DNA of 64,000 nucleotides from contig NZ_CP042163.1 of the NCBI RefSeq assembly GCF_007725405.1, forward strand, positions 2,480,001-2,544,000. The letters run 5' to 3'. Source of the DNA: Shouchella miscanthi (GTDB lineage: Bacteria > Bacillota > Bacilli > Bacillales > Bacillaceae_D). Below are positions 36,765-44,678 of this stretch, one piece after another (positions within the stretch are counted from its first letter, which is position 1; every line of letters begins with the position of its first letter). The notes beneath the pieces were generated by a model. That model was given only the letters and a program-made list of their open reading frames with translations, did no database searches and was not told where the DNA came from. A program made the translations under genes and the position numbers.

Positions 36765-37676
36765 TTAGGAAAATCGCTTTCGTTCGATGGAATTCGACAT
36801 AAAGTTTGGCATGTATTCAAATAAAGCATTTTCATTGTATAGACAGTAAGCCCCCTGACTAATTAGCCAGTTCGTTCCTTCTGATTCTGGCGCAAAAATA
36901 GAACCCGGCACCGCAAATACTTCTCGACCTTGTTCCAGAGCTAGATCAGCTGTAATAAGGGAACCGCTTTTTCGCTTTGCTTCTATAATAATAGTGGCAT
37001 AGGACAAGCCACTAATGATTCGGTTTCGTGTTGGAAAGTGCCATTTTTGTGGCTTCACGTGGGGAGGGTATTCACTTACAACGAGCAATGATTGTGCAGA
37101 GGTATTTTGTAAAAATGTTTGATTTTCAGGTGGGTAGGGATGGGAAAAACCTGCAGCGGTAACTGCAATGGTACAGCCGCCTGTCTTAATGGCACTTAGG
37201 TGAGCTTCTGTATCTACTCCTCTAGCAAGACCACTTACAATCGCACTATTTGTTTCTACTAAGACAGTCGACAGTTTTTTGACTACTTGTTTACCGTAAA
37301 GCGTTGGAGTACGAGAACCAACAACGGCCACTTTTTTCATCGTTAATAGCTGTAGATTCCCTTTACAGTATAACAAAATAGGAGGATCATAAATGTGTGC
37401 GAGAAGAGAAGGATAATGTGGATCATTAATTGTAAGTGGATAGATATTGTGATGATGCAACATAGTGAGGTACTCGAAGGGATCAGATCGGTTAAGCCAT
37501 TGCACGAGCTTTGTAGCAGCTAACTCGCTTATTAAAAGATTTTTCTTTATTTCATTTACCGAGGCGTTGTAAATGTTTTGAATGGTCGGATCCCATGCTA
37601 CTAAACGCTTCCATACGTTTGTTTGGGAATAAAGAATGGCATGTACATGAACGATGCGAGCACAGCGATGATCGAT
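36765..37676 (-). CDS. dprA: DNA processing protein DprA, with no standard start codon
   Basis: Loads RecA on incoming single-stranded DNA during transformation. The Rossmann core is clear: VAVVGSRTPTLYGKQ, IVSGLARGVDTEAH, GCTIAVTAAGFSHPYPPEN, and SGLSYATIIIEAKRKSGSL. The first ATG/GTG/TTG in frame is GTG at 37505, giving 246 aa that lack the N-terminal SAM-like region, with no ribosome site. The frame is open 57 codons further up and that part looks like a DprA N-terminus (RIVHVHAILYSQTNVWKRLV). An ATC codon at 37676 (then Asp-His-Arg-Cys) lies 9 bases after AAAGGA, giving 303 aa, the family length. CTG at 37688 abuts AAAGGA. True start uncertain. Confidence 0.8.
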   Translation of the reverse strand: MDHRCARIVHVHAILYSQTNVWKRLVAWDPTIQNIYNASVNEIKKNLLISELAATKLVQWLNRSDPFEYLTMLHHHNIYPLTINDPHYPSLLAHIYDPPILLYCKGNLQLLTMKKVAVVGSRTPTLYGKQVVKKLSTVLVETNSAIVSGLARGVDTEAHLSAIKTGGCTIAVTAAGFSHPYPPENQTFLQNTSAQSLLVVSEYPPHVKPQKWHFPTRNRIISGLSYATIIIEAKRKSGSLITADLALEQGREVFAVPGSIFAPESEGTNWLISQGAYCLYNENALFEYMPNFMSNSIERKRFS

Positions 37677-37701
37677 GGCACTCAGTCCTTTCTAGAAATT
37701 T

Positions 37702-37734
37702 AGAGAAAACTCCTTGCATGTCTGCAAGGAGTTT
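37702..37734 (-). terminator. Terminator after sucD
   Basis: A perfect 12-bp stem (AAACTCCTTGCA with TGCAAGGAGTTT) and a 4-base loop, followed on the minus strand by TTCTCT. It ends the sucCD operon 25 bases before the presumed dprA start. Confidence 0.88.
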
Positions 37735-37743
37735 CTTACCCTT

Positions 37744-38646
37744 TTAATGGGTAACACTTTTGTCGTAAATGTCATTTGCTTTCAAAGATTCAATGAGTGT
37801 TTCACCCATAACAGATGGAGTTGCGGCAACGCGAATTCCACACGCTTCCATTGTTTTAATCTTTTCTTCCGCTGTTCCTTTACCGCCAGAGATAATCGCA
37901 CCAGCATGGCCCATACGTTTTCCTGGAGGAGCCGTTTGGCCACCAATAAAGCCAACAACAGGTTTCGTCATATTTGCTTTCACCCATTCAGCCGCTTCTT
38001 CTTCAGCTGTTCCACCAATTTCACCAATCATAATAACCGCATACGTATCAGGGTCATCGTTGAAGAGTGATAACACATCAATAAAGTCCGTTCCGTTTAC
38101 CGGATCTCCACCAATACCAACAGCAGAAGACTGACCAATACCAGCTGTTGAAAGTTGGTGAACCGCTTCATACGTAAGTGTTCCTGAACGAGACACAACA
38201 CCAATATGGCCTTTTTTATGAATATAGCCTGGCATAATACCAATTTTACATTCATCTGGCGTAATGACACCAGGACAGTTTGGACCAATTAATCTCGTTT
38301 TCTTCCCTTTCATATAGCGCTTTACATTGACCATATCAAGCACTGGAATACCTTCTGTAATACAGATTGCTAGATCAAGCTCAGCATCTGTTGCTTCCAT
38401 AATGGCATCCGCTGCAAATGCAGGTGGTACGTAAATAACGGTTGCGTTCGCACCAGTCGCTTTTACCGCTTCTTCAACTGTATTAAAAACCGGAACTCCT
38501 TCAATTTCAGTGCCGCCTTTACCAGGAGTAACACCACCAACTACATTCGTACCATACTCAAGCGCTTGCTTCGTATGAAACAAACCAGTAGCGCCAGTAA
38601 TACCTTGAACAATCACTTTCGTATCTTTATTAATTAAGATGCTCAT
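37744..38646 (-). CDS. sucD: Succinyl-CoA synthetase alpha subunit
   Basis: TCA cycle enzyme that couples succinyl-CoA cleavage to nucleoside triphosphate synthesis. The 300 aa have the CoA-binding Rossmann fold ([19 protein letters not shown]), [10 protein letters not shown], and the phosphorylated active-site His247 in [10 protein letters not shown]. Follows sucC by 18 bp and is closed by a strong terminator. Confidence 0.98.
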   Translation of the reverse strand: MSILINKDTKVIVQGITGATGLFHTKQALEYGTNVVGGVTPGKGGTEIEGVPVFNTVEEAVKATGANATVIYVPPAFAADAIMEATDAELDLAICITEGIPVLDMVNVKRYMKGKKTRLIGPNCPGVITPDECKIGIMPGYIHKKGHIGVVSRSGTLTYEAVHQLSTAGIGQSSAVGIGGDPVNGTDFIDVLSLFNDDPDTYAVIMIGEIGGTAEEEAAEWVKANMTKPVVGFIGGQTAPPGKRMGHAGAIISGGKGTAEEKIKTMEACGIRVAATPSVMGETLIESLKANDIYDKSVTH

Positions 38647-38664
38647 TTGTCTAGCTCCACCCTT

Positions 38665-39825
38665 CTATTTCACTAAAGCTACAATTTTTTGTGCGCCATC
38701 GGCCATTGAATCAGCAGCTGTAATATTTAAGCCTGACTCTTTTAATAGTTGTTTTCCAAGCTCCACGTTCGTACCTTCTAAACGAACAACTAATGGAATC
38801 TCAAGTCCAACTTCTTTCGTAGCTGTAATGACGCCTTCAGCGATAATGTCACATTTCATAATTCCTCCGAAAATGTTCACAAAAATACCTTTTACATTTT
38901 CATCTGATAAAATGAGCTTAAATGCTTCAGTTACTTTTTCCGCTGTCGCACCGCCCCCAACGTCAAGGAAGTTCGCGGGATCACCATTGTAATGCTTGAT
39001 GATATCCATTGTAGCCATAGCGAGACCAGCTCCATTAACCATGCAGCCGATATTTCCATCTAATGCAATATAATTTAAGTCATGTTTAGAAGCTTCAATC
39101 TCTTTTACATCTTCTTCTTCTAAATCACGTAATTCGACAATATCTTTATGACGATAAAGCGCATTGGAATCAAAATTGAATTTCGCATCAAGCGCCATTA
39201 CTTTGCCATCTCCTGTTGTAACTAGAGGGTTAATTTCAGCAATGGATGCGTCTTTATCAACAAACACTTTGTATAGACCCATCATAAATTTAACCGCTTG
39301 ACCAACAAGCTCTTTCGGTATGTTTATGTTAAATGCAACACGTCTTGCTTGAAATCCTTGTAAGCCGACAGCTGGATCAATCACTTCTTTAAAGATTTTT
39401 TCAGGTGTTGCTTCCGCTACCTCTTCAATCTCTGTTCCACCTTCTTCAGATGCCATAAGGACAACGCTTGATGTTGCACGGTCGACTACGAGTCCAATAT
39501 AGTACTCATTTTTGATGTCGCAACCTTCTTCAACGAGTAAGCGCTTTACTTCTTTACCTGCTGGCCCAGTTTGGTGTGTAACAAGTGTTTTACCAAGAAT
39601 CTCATCCGCATATGTACGAACGTCATCCAAATTTTTTGCGACTTTAACGCCACCTGCTTTTCCACGTCCGCCTGCATGAATTTGCGCTTTTACGACAGAC
39701 ACAGAAGAACCAAGTTCCTTTGCCGCTTCTACTGCTTCGTCAACAGAGAATGCTACTTTACCGTTTGGAACGGCAACTCCGTAAGAACGAAGAATTTCTT
39801 TACCCTGATACTCATGGATATTCAT
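38665..39825 (-). CDS. sucC: Succinyl-CoA synthetase beta subunit
   Basis: ATP-grasp subunit that binds nucleotide and succinate. The 386 aa begin [20 protein letters not shown] and contain [16 protein letters not shown] (45-60) and [14 protein letters not shown], family signatures. GGAGGCTGGAGAGA precedes ATG. Confidence 0.98.
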   Translation of the reverse strand: MNIHEYQGKEILRSYGVAVPNGKVAFSVDEAVEAAKELGSSVSVVKAQIHAGGRGKAGGVKVAKNLDDVRTYADEILGKTLVTHQTGPAGKEVKRLLVEEGCDIKNEYYIGLVVDRATSSVVLMASEEGGTEIEEVAEATPEKIFKEVIDPAVGLQGFQARRVAFNINIPKELVGQAVKFMMGLYKVFVDKDASIAEINPLVTTGDGKVMALDAKFNFDSNALYRHKDIVELRDLEEEDVKEIEASKHDLNYIALDGNIGCMVNGAGLAMATMDIIKHYNGDPANFLDVGGGATAEKVTEAFKLILSDENVKGIFVNIFGGIMKCDIIAEGVITATKEVGLEIPLVVRLEGTNVELGKQLLKESGLNITAADSMADGAQKIVALVK

Positions 39826-39905
39826 TCTCTCTCCAGCCTCCTGTTATATCATACACTCGACTCTCGTGTACGAGAATTTTCGTTACTAAGACGAAATCCT
39901 TTTTT

Positions 39906-39934
39906 ATTTTAGCATTTTTTTTCATGCTTGTGGA
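39906..39934 (-). promoter_or_regulatory. Possible sigma-A promoter for sucCD
   Basis: TCCACA (39934-39929), 17 bases, TAAAAT (39911-39906). It is followed in the leader by two short inverted repeats (TTTCGT/ACGAAA and CTCGT/ACGAG) before the sucC ribosome site. Confidence 0.45.
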
Positions 39935-39961
39935 GGGGTAAACGCTATCATTCCGACAATT

Positions 39962-40129
39962 TCATTTCTTTTCTTTATTATTTTTCTTTTTTTCGGTTTT
40001 TTTCTTGTCTTTGTCACCTTTTTCAAACAATTCCTTAAATCCCTTTGCCTGCTGCTCTTGCTGAACCTGAGGAAACATTTGGCCAAATTCCCCTGAAAAT
40101 TCTTCTTCATGATTCCGTTTGTTCGACAT
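39962..40129 (-). CDS. Small lysine-rich protein of unknown function (55 aa)
   Basis: A 55-residue frame beginning MSNKRNHEEEFSGEFGQMFP, followed by a Gln-rich middle and a tail made almost only of Lys, Asp, Glu and Asn (KKKTEKKKNNKEKK). GGAGG lies 7 bases before ATG. I recognise no family. It lies where B. subtilis has ylqH, between ylqG and sucC, but it does not resemble the FlhB-like YlqH. The overlapping 80-aa frame is Arg/Lys-rich and lacks a ribosome site, so this one is preferred. Confidence 0.6.
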   Translation of the reverse strand: MSNKRNHEEEFSGEFGQMFPQVQQEQQAKGFKELFEKGDKDKKKTEKKKNNKEKK

Positions 40130-40189
40130 ACACACGCCTCCATTTTTCTTTTTAATATGGTCAAAATGAAGGCTTTTATGTACGTTGAA

Positions 40190-40864
40190 CTAAATTCGAA
40201 AGTCCAATGACATTTTTTGAGTCATTTGCTTTTGCTTTAAAGCGACGTATGCAAACATACTCTTTTTAAAGTGATCTGACGACGTATCCCAATGATGGTT
40301 TTTCAAACACGTATAGGCGGCTTGAACAGTCGTTAATGATGGTTGAGTACGGAGCGCACCACCCTTTATCATGTCTGCACACTCTGGGAATTGATTTAGT
40401 TGTTGAGCAATCGTTTCCGGTGTTAACGCTTGCTGTTGGATCGTATGAATCCATAAAACGTGTTCATCTGTTAGAGATAAATTCCACTCCTTCACACATT
40501 GATTAACAATCGTTTTAAAGCTGGTTGAGGTCATGTTCAACTGTTTTTTTAAGGTGAATAGGTCGCGAATAAGGCTATGACTAATGGGACTTTGGCTAGT
40601 GTAATACACGTTTAATAACCACTCGTTTATACAGAAATATGCTGCTACAGCGGCTATCGTTGGCTTTGTTTGAAGAAGACGCAGCGTCAGAGCTGGGGCA
40701 GGCTTTGTTAGTTGAAACCAATAGCTTTTTCCTACTACTAACTCTGCATCCATATAGGCAATGAGCTGTTGATTCTGAATGCGAATTCTCGCTCTCTTTT
40801 TTTGTGGGTAAAGGGCAACGATTGTTCCAAAAACGAGTTGATTTGTTTTCCACACGATTGCCAT
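40190..40864 (-). CDS. Short YlqG-like hypothetical protein
   Basis: 224 aa, directly after rnhB (stop and start adjoin), where B. subtilis has ylqG of about 518 aa. Residues 5-50 look like the beta-rich N-terminal domain of YlqG/FliK-like proteins (VFGTIVALYPQKKRARIRIQ, then LVVGKSYWFQL). The rest is helical with no recognised motif. The C-terminal Flg_hook-type half expected in YlqG is missing. Function unknown. Confidence 0.65.
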   Translation of the reverse strand: MAIVWKTNQLVFGTIVALYPQKKRARIRIQNQQLIAYMDAELVVGKSYWFQLTKPAPALTLRLLQTKPTIAAVAAYFCINEWLLNVYYTSQSPISHSLIRDLFTLKKQLNMTSTSFKTIVNQCVKEWNLSLTDEHVLWIHTIQQQALTPETIAQQLNQFPECADMIKGGALRTQPSLTTVQAAYTCLKNHHWDTSSDHFKKSMFAYVALKQKQMTQKMSLDFRI

Positions 40865-41650
40865 CTATTGATCCTTCGGGTGAATACGCGACTTTCCCCG
40901 CTCAAGCACAGGTCTAAACGTACGACGATGTTCCCTTGTCATGCCGTACATTTCTAATGCGTCTAGATGCTGTTTCGTCCCGTAACCAGCATGTTGCTCA
41001 AATCCATACTCTGGATAAACGTGGGCTAGTTGTTCCATGTAGTCATCGCGCCATACTTTAGCGAGTACCGAACCCGCTGCAATGGATATACTTTTTGAAT
41101 CACCCTTAATGAGGGAACGTTGGGAAGTGTCTATTGGAAGCTCAATCGCATCAAGTAATAAATAATCTGCTCCAACACGTAATTGTTGAATCGCTTGCAC
41201 CATCGCTCGTTTTGTTGCAATCAAGATATTTGTTTCATCAATCTCTTTAGCAGACATGCTTACAATTTGATAATCCACCGCGTGCTCTTTTATGTATGCT
41301 GCATACTGCTCACGATTTTCTTTCGATAATTTCTTTGAATCCGTTAAACCGAGTAACTTAAAGTCTGTTGGTAAAATCACTGCAGCAGCTGTAACGGGTC
41401 CAGCCAATGGTCCTCTCCCTACTTCATCTACACCGCAAATGGCTTGGTACCCTTGTTGACGTAATTCAAGCTCATACATGCTCATTTCTTGATGCATTTG
41501 CTCAATAGAAGCCATTCTCATTTGGGCCGCATCGTATCGTTTCAGTAGTGCCTGTACACCTTTTCGATGATCTTCTCTTAGTCCATTCACTTGTTCGGTC
41601 GTTAATTCGTTGTTCGCCAATTGGCTTTTTATGGTTGTTATTGAAATCAC
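40865..41650 (-). CDS. rnhB: Ribonuclease HII
   Basis: Removes ribonucleotides misincorporated in DNA. The 261 aa have an N-terminal helical extension (1-65) typical of Bacillus RnhB, then GVDEVGRGPLAGPV with the catalytic Asp-Glu pair near 72-73, and LLLDAIELP and SKSISIAAGSVLAKVWRD with the other acidic residues. GTG start 9 bases after AAGGAG. Confidence 0.96.
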   Translation of the reverse strand: MISITTIKSQLANNELTTEQVNGLREDHRKGVQALLKRYDAAQMRMASIEQMHQEMSMYELELRQQGYQAICGVDEVGRGPLAGPVTAAAVILPTDFKLLGLTDSKKLSKENREQYAAYIKEHAVDYQIVSMSAKEIDETNILIATKRAMVQAIQQLRVGADYLLLDAIELPIDTSQRSLIKGDSKSISIAAGSVLAKVWRDDYMEQLAHVYPEYGFEQHAGYGTKQHLDALEMYGMTREHRRTFRPVLERGKSRIHPKDQ

Positions 41651-41726
41651 GTTCTTCTTCTCCTTTTTTTCTTTTCATCTATGATATAGTAGGAATGCAT
41701 GATTTATAGAGTAGGAGTTTATATGT

Positions 41727-42482
41727 ATGGCATTATCAGAAGTCATTATTCTTATTGTTATCGGCTTTATAGCCGGAGTCATTAACACCGTTTCAGCAGG
41801 AGGTTCTTTATTAACATTACCATTACTACTTTTTATTGGGTTACCTGCAACAGAAGCAAACGCAACAAACCGAGTGGCGATCGTCGCTCAAAGCATCACG
41901 TCCATTATTACCTTTAAACGAAAGCAATCGCTTCAACTAAGAAAAAATGCAACGATCTATTTAACTTCGGCTGTTGGCGCTATTTTCGGTGCTTTTTCGG
42001 CTTTGTCGATTAGTGACCGTACATTCGTTTTTATTTTGGCTCTTACTATGGTCACATCCATTTTATTTTTAATTTGGAATCCCCTCAAAGCTGTAAATCG
42101 CTCTGTTACACTAACGCCCTTCATGTCGTTTTTAGGTGGTGCACTAACGATTGGAATTGGATTTTATAGTGGCTTCATTCAAGTCGGTGTCGGCTTTTAT
42201 ATTATGATTCTCGCTATCTTACTGTATAAAAGATCATTCGCTGAAGCAACGCTTATAAAAATCATTGTTGCTGGTGTATCTGTGTCACTCTCTCTTGTCA
42301 TTTATGCAGCTAATGGACAAGTCAACTGGCTCGTAGGGGTTGTTCTCGCTTCTGGTAATATGGCCGGAGCGCTATTAGGTAGCCGTATCGTTTTAGGAAA
42401 ACAAACAAAATGGATTCGTATCGTTCTTATCTGCACGATCTTGTTAATGGCTATTCGCCTACTGTTCGAACTGTACACTTAA
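41727..42482 (+). CDS. TauE/SafE-family membrane transporter
   Basis: 251 aa with about eight membrane helices and the two repeated family motifs, AGVINTVSAGGSLLTLPLLL near 15-34 and GGALTIGIGFYSGFIQVGVGFY near 131-152. Family members export sulfite, sulfoacetate or other organic anions; the substrate here is unknown. It is on the plus strand between rnhB and rbgA, which are adjacent and co-directional in B. subtilis, so it is an insertion relative to that order. GTAGGAG precedes ATG, and a -10-like TATGAT lies at 41680. Confidence 0.9.
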   Translation: MALSEVIILIVIGFIAGVINTVSAGGSLLTLPLLLFIGLPATEANATNRVAIVAQSITSIITFKRKQSLQLRKNATIYLTSAVGAIFGAFSALSISDRTFVFILALTMVTSILFLIWNPLKAVNRSVTLTPFMSFLGGALTIGIGFYSGFIQVGVGFYIMILAILLYKRSFAEATLIKIIVAGVSVSLSLVIYAANGQVNWLVGVVLASGNMAGALLGSRIVLGKQTKWIRIVLICTILLMAIRLLFELYT

Positions 42483-42493
42483 TCGTTTCTTAC

Positions 42494-42529
42494 GCACAAA
42501 ACCGAGAATGCGATAACGCCATTCTCGGT
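42494..42529 (-). terminator. Terminator between rbgA and the TauE gene
   Basis: A 10-bp stem (ACCGAGAATG with CATTCTCGGT) around a 9-base loop. The minus side is followed by TTTTGTG. It lies between converging genes and could serve both strands. Confidence 0.75.
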
Positions 42530-42542
42530 CTATACGGTTCAC

Positions 42543-43406
42543 TTATTCAGGCGTTGGCACACGCTCTAACGTTATTCGTCCAATCGTGCCGCTTCTAAGC
42601 TCTCTTAATAGTAGTTCTGCCGTACGATCGTAATCAACAAGCCCTCCGCGCAACATACAACCTCGTTTACGACCAATCTCATCAAACAGACTACCCATAT
42701 CTTCACCATCTATATCATCGTCAAGCTGATAGCGCTTTTTTATGAGTTCAGGATAAACGTCGAGACAATAGCGCAGAACGAACGCCGCCACGTCCCCATA
42801 ATCAAGCAATTCATCTTTAATAGCGCCAGTCGCAGCTAAACGAAAACCAACTTCTTGGTCTTCAAATTTCGGCCATAATATTCCTGGGGTATCAAGTAGA
42901 TCTAAACTTGTGCCTACTTTAATCCATTGCTGTTGCTTCGTAATTCCAGGTCGATCGCCTACTTTTGCTTGCCGTTTATTGACGAGGCGATTGATAAACG
43001 TCGACTTTCCAACATTAGGAATACCCAGAATGACCGCTCGAAGCGCCCTAGGCTTCATTCCTTTTGATTCCCATTTTCTATATAAATCTTTTGCTAGTGC
43101 TTGGCACGCTGGTACAATCTTTTTGACTCCTTGACCGGTTTGGGAGTTTACTTCAACGACTGCATGACCTTGCCGTTCAAAAAAATGCTTCCACTGTTCT
43201 GTTTGTTTCGGATCTGCTAAATCTGTTTTATTTAATAAAATAAGACGAGGCTTATGCTGGACAAGCTCATCAATGACAGGGTTTTGCGAAGACACTGGAA
43301 TTCGTGCGTCTAAGAGCTCAATGACAACGTCGATCATCGACAGTTTCTCATTGATCTCTCGTCGTGCTTTCGCCATATGCCCTGGATACCATTGAATGGT
43401 TTTCAT
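42543..43406 (-). CDS. rbgA: Ribosome biogenesis GTPase RbgA (YlqF)
   Basis: Circularly permuted GTPase needed for late 50S assembly. In the 287 aa the motifs come in permuted order: G4 NKTD at 59-62, G1 GIPNVGKS at 128-135 and G3 DTPG at 172-175, followed by a C-terminal ANTAR-like helical domain. The start MKTIQWYPGHMAKARREI is the family hallmark. Confidence 0.97.
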   Translation of the reverse strand: MKTIQWYPGHMAKARREINEKLSMIDVVIELLDARIPVSSQNPVIDELVQHKPRLILLNKTDLADPKQTEQWKHFFERQGHAVVEVNSQTGQGVKKIVPACQALAKDLYRKWESKGMKPRALRAVILGIPNVGKSTFINRLVNKRQAKVGDRPGITKQQQWIKVGTSLDLLDTPGILWPKFEDQEVGFRLAATGAIKDELLDYGDVAAFVLRYCLDVYPELIKKRYQLDDDIDGEDMGSLFDEIGRKRGCMLRGGLVDYDRTAELLLRELRSGTIGRITLERVPTPE

Positions 43407-43421
43407 TTCTACACCTACTTA

Positions 43422-43973
43422 CTATTCTACAATTGATATATTTTCAAAAGGGTAAAAGATGACATTTGCTTTTCCAATGACATCTTCTTTTGAAACGAGT
43501 CCGATGGCACGGCTATCTTTACTTAAGCGTCGATTATCTCCCATAACAAAATACGATTCTTCTGGAATGATGGTATTACCTGTAATCTCTTCCAACGTAA
43601 AATCACCTGTTAACAGTTGACCTTGTTGGACGCTTTTCTTTAAGCCTTCAAGATAGGGTTCTTCTACAGCCTCTCCGTTAATGAACAAAGTATCCTCTCG
43701 ATAAACTAACTCATCACCTGGTACGCCAATTACTCGTTTAATATAATTTTTTCCTTCAGGGGCATGAAACACAATGATATCAAACCGCTCTGGTTTTGAA
43801 AATGCATATTCAATTTGATTCACAATCATTTTGTCACCAGAATCAAGCGTTGGCTGCATCGAGTGACCGTCTACCACAATCGGCGCCAACAAAAACATGC
43901 GGACGAGAACAGTTGTAATTAAAGCAATGCTGAGGATCTTTGCCCACTCTACAAGATTTGCGCGACTTTTCAT
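43422..43973 (-). CDS. lepB: Type I signal peptidase
   Basis: Cleaves signal peptides at the outer membrane face. The 183 aa have one N-terminal membrane helix (about 13-30), the nucleophile Ser38 in GHSMQPTL, the general base Lys79 in NYIKRVIGVPGD, and the C-terminal GDNRRLSKDSRAIG box. GGAGGGCACGAG precedes ATG. It lies between rplS and rbgA, a placement found in some Bacillaceae. Confidence 0.96.
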   Translation of the reverse strand: MKSRANLVEWAKILSIALITTVLVRMFLLAPIVVDGHSMQPTLDSGDKMIVNQIEYAFSKPERFDIIVFHAPEGKNYIKRVIGVPGDELVYREDTLFINGEAVEEPYLEGLKKSVQQGQLLTGDFTLEEITGNTIIPEESYFVMGDNRRLSKDSRAIGLVSKEDVIGKANVIFYPFENISIVE

Positions 43974-44125
43974 CTCGTGCCCTCCCTTCCTTCTATCATA
44001 CCATGTTTTAATCCGTCAGGCATCGAATATTGAAAAGGGTTTTTCCTTTTATAAGCGTAGCAGACAGTCCCTTTATTTCTTCATGTCGTACGTTTCCCTG
44101 AGAAAATAGACGTCTCATTGGACGC

Positions 44126-44163
44126 AAAAAGAAGCGCCCCTCATATCGAGGAACGCCTCTTCT
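44126..44163 (-). terminator. Terminator after rplS
   Basis: On the minus strand GAAGAGGCGTTCCTC pairs imperfectly with GAGGGGCGCTTC around GATAT and is followed by TTTTT. It ends the rplS transcript. Confidence 0.75.
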
Positions 44164-44199
44164 TTAGTGGTCATATAGACTACAACCACAGATGGTACA

Positions 44200-44547
44200 T
44201 TAACGACGGATTTCTTTAATACGTGCTTTTTTACCACGTAGGCTACGTAGGTAATAAAGTTTCGCACGACGTACGCGTCCTTGACGCTTCACTTCGATCT
44301 TTTCGATCTTTGGTGAATGTAATGGGAATGTACGTTCAACACCTACACCGTAAGAGATTTTGCGTGCAATAAACGTTTCGCTGATACCAGATCCACGACG
44401 CTTAATGACAACACCTTCAAATAACTGAATACGCTCACGAGTACCCTCAACAACTTTTACGTGAATTGAAAGAGTATCCCCTGGACGAAAATCAGGATGA
44501 TCAGTACGCAACTGCTCTGTAGTGATTTCTTTAATAAGGTTGCTCAT
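44200..44547 (-). CDS. rplS: 50S ribosomal protein L19
   Basis: Large-subunit protein at the 30S-50S interface, 115 aa. Conserved stretches are [37 protein letters not shown] and the basic C-terminus [20 protein letters not shown]. It has its own promoter and structured leader, separate from the upstream argS. Confidence 0.98.
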   Translation of the reverse strand: MSNLIKEITTEQLRTDHPDFRPGDTLSIHVKVVEGTRERIQLFEGVVIKRRGSGISETFIARKISYGVGVERTFPLHSPKIEKIEVKRQGRVRRAKLYYLRSLRGKKARIKEIRR

Positions 44548-44580
44548 CGTATCGTTCCCTCCTTCCCTACAGACATTCTT

Positions 44581-44630
44581 GCTTACTTAAGCAGCGGAAT
44601 ATCGTAATCTCGCTAATGAATGCTCATTAG
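44581..44630 (-). promoter_or_regulatory. Structured 5' leader of rplS
   Basis: Two hairpins lie between promoter and gene: CTAATGA/TCATTAG (44613-44630) and GCTTA/TAAGC (44581-44592). B. subtilis rplS mRNA has an autoregulatory L19 leader (Rfam family L19_leader). Whether this matches that structure needs a covariance search. Confidence 0.4.
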
Positions 44631-44641
44631 TCACAACTATT

Positions 44642-44670
44642 ATCATAGCATAAACCATTGCCTTAGACAA
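44642..44670 (-). promoter_or_regulatory. Sigma-A promoter for rplS
   Basis: TTGTCT (44670-44665), 17 bases, TATGAT (44647-44642), in the gap right after the argS stop. Confidence 0.7.
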
Positions 44671-44678
44671 CCAACCAA

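Noticed and set aside
39922-40164. 80-codon minus-strand frame overlapping the 55-aa Lys-rich ORF
   Set aside because: Its composition (Arg/Lys/Cys, no order) and absence of a ribosome site favour the other frame.
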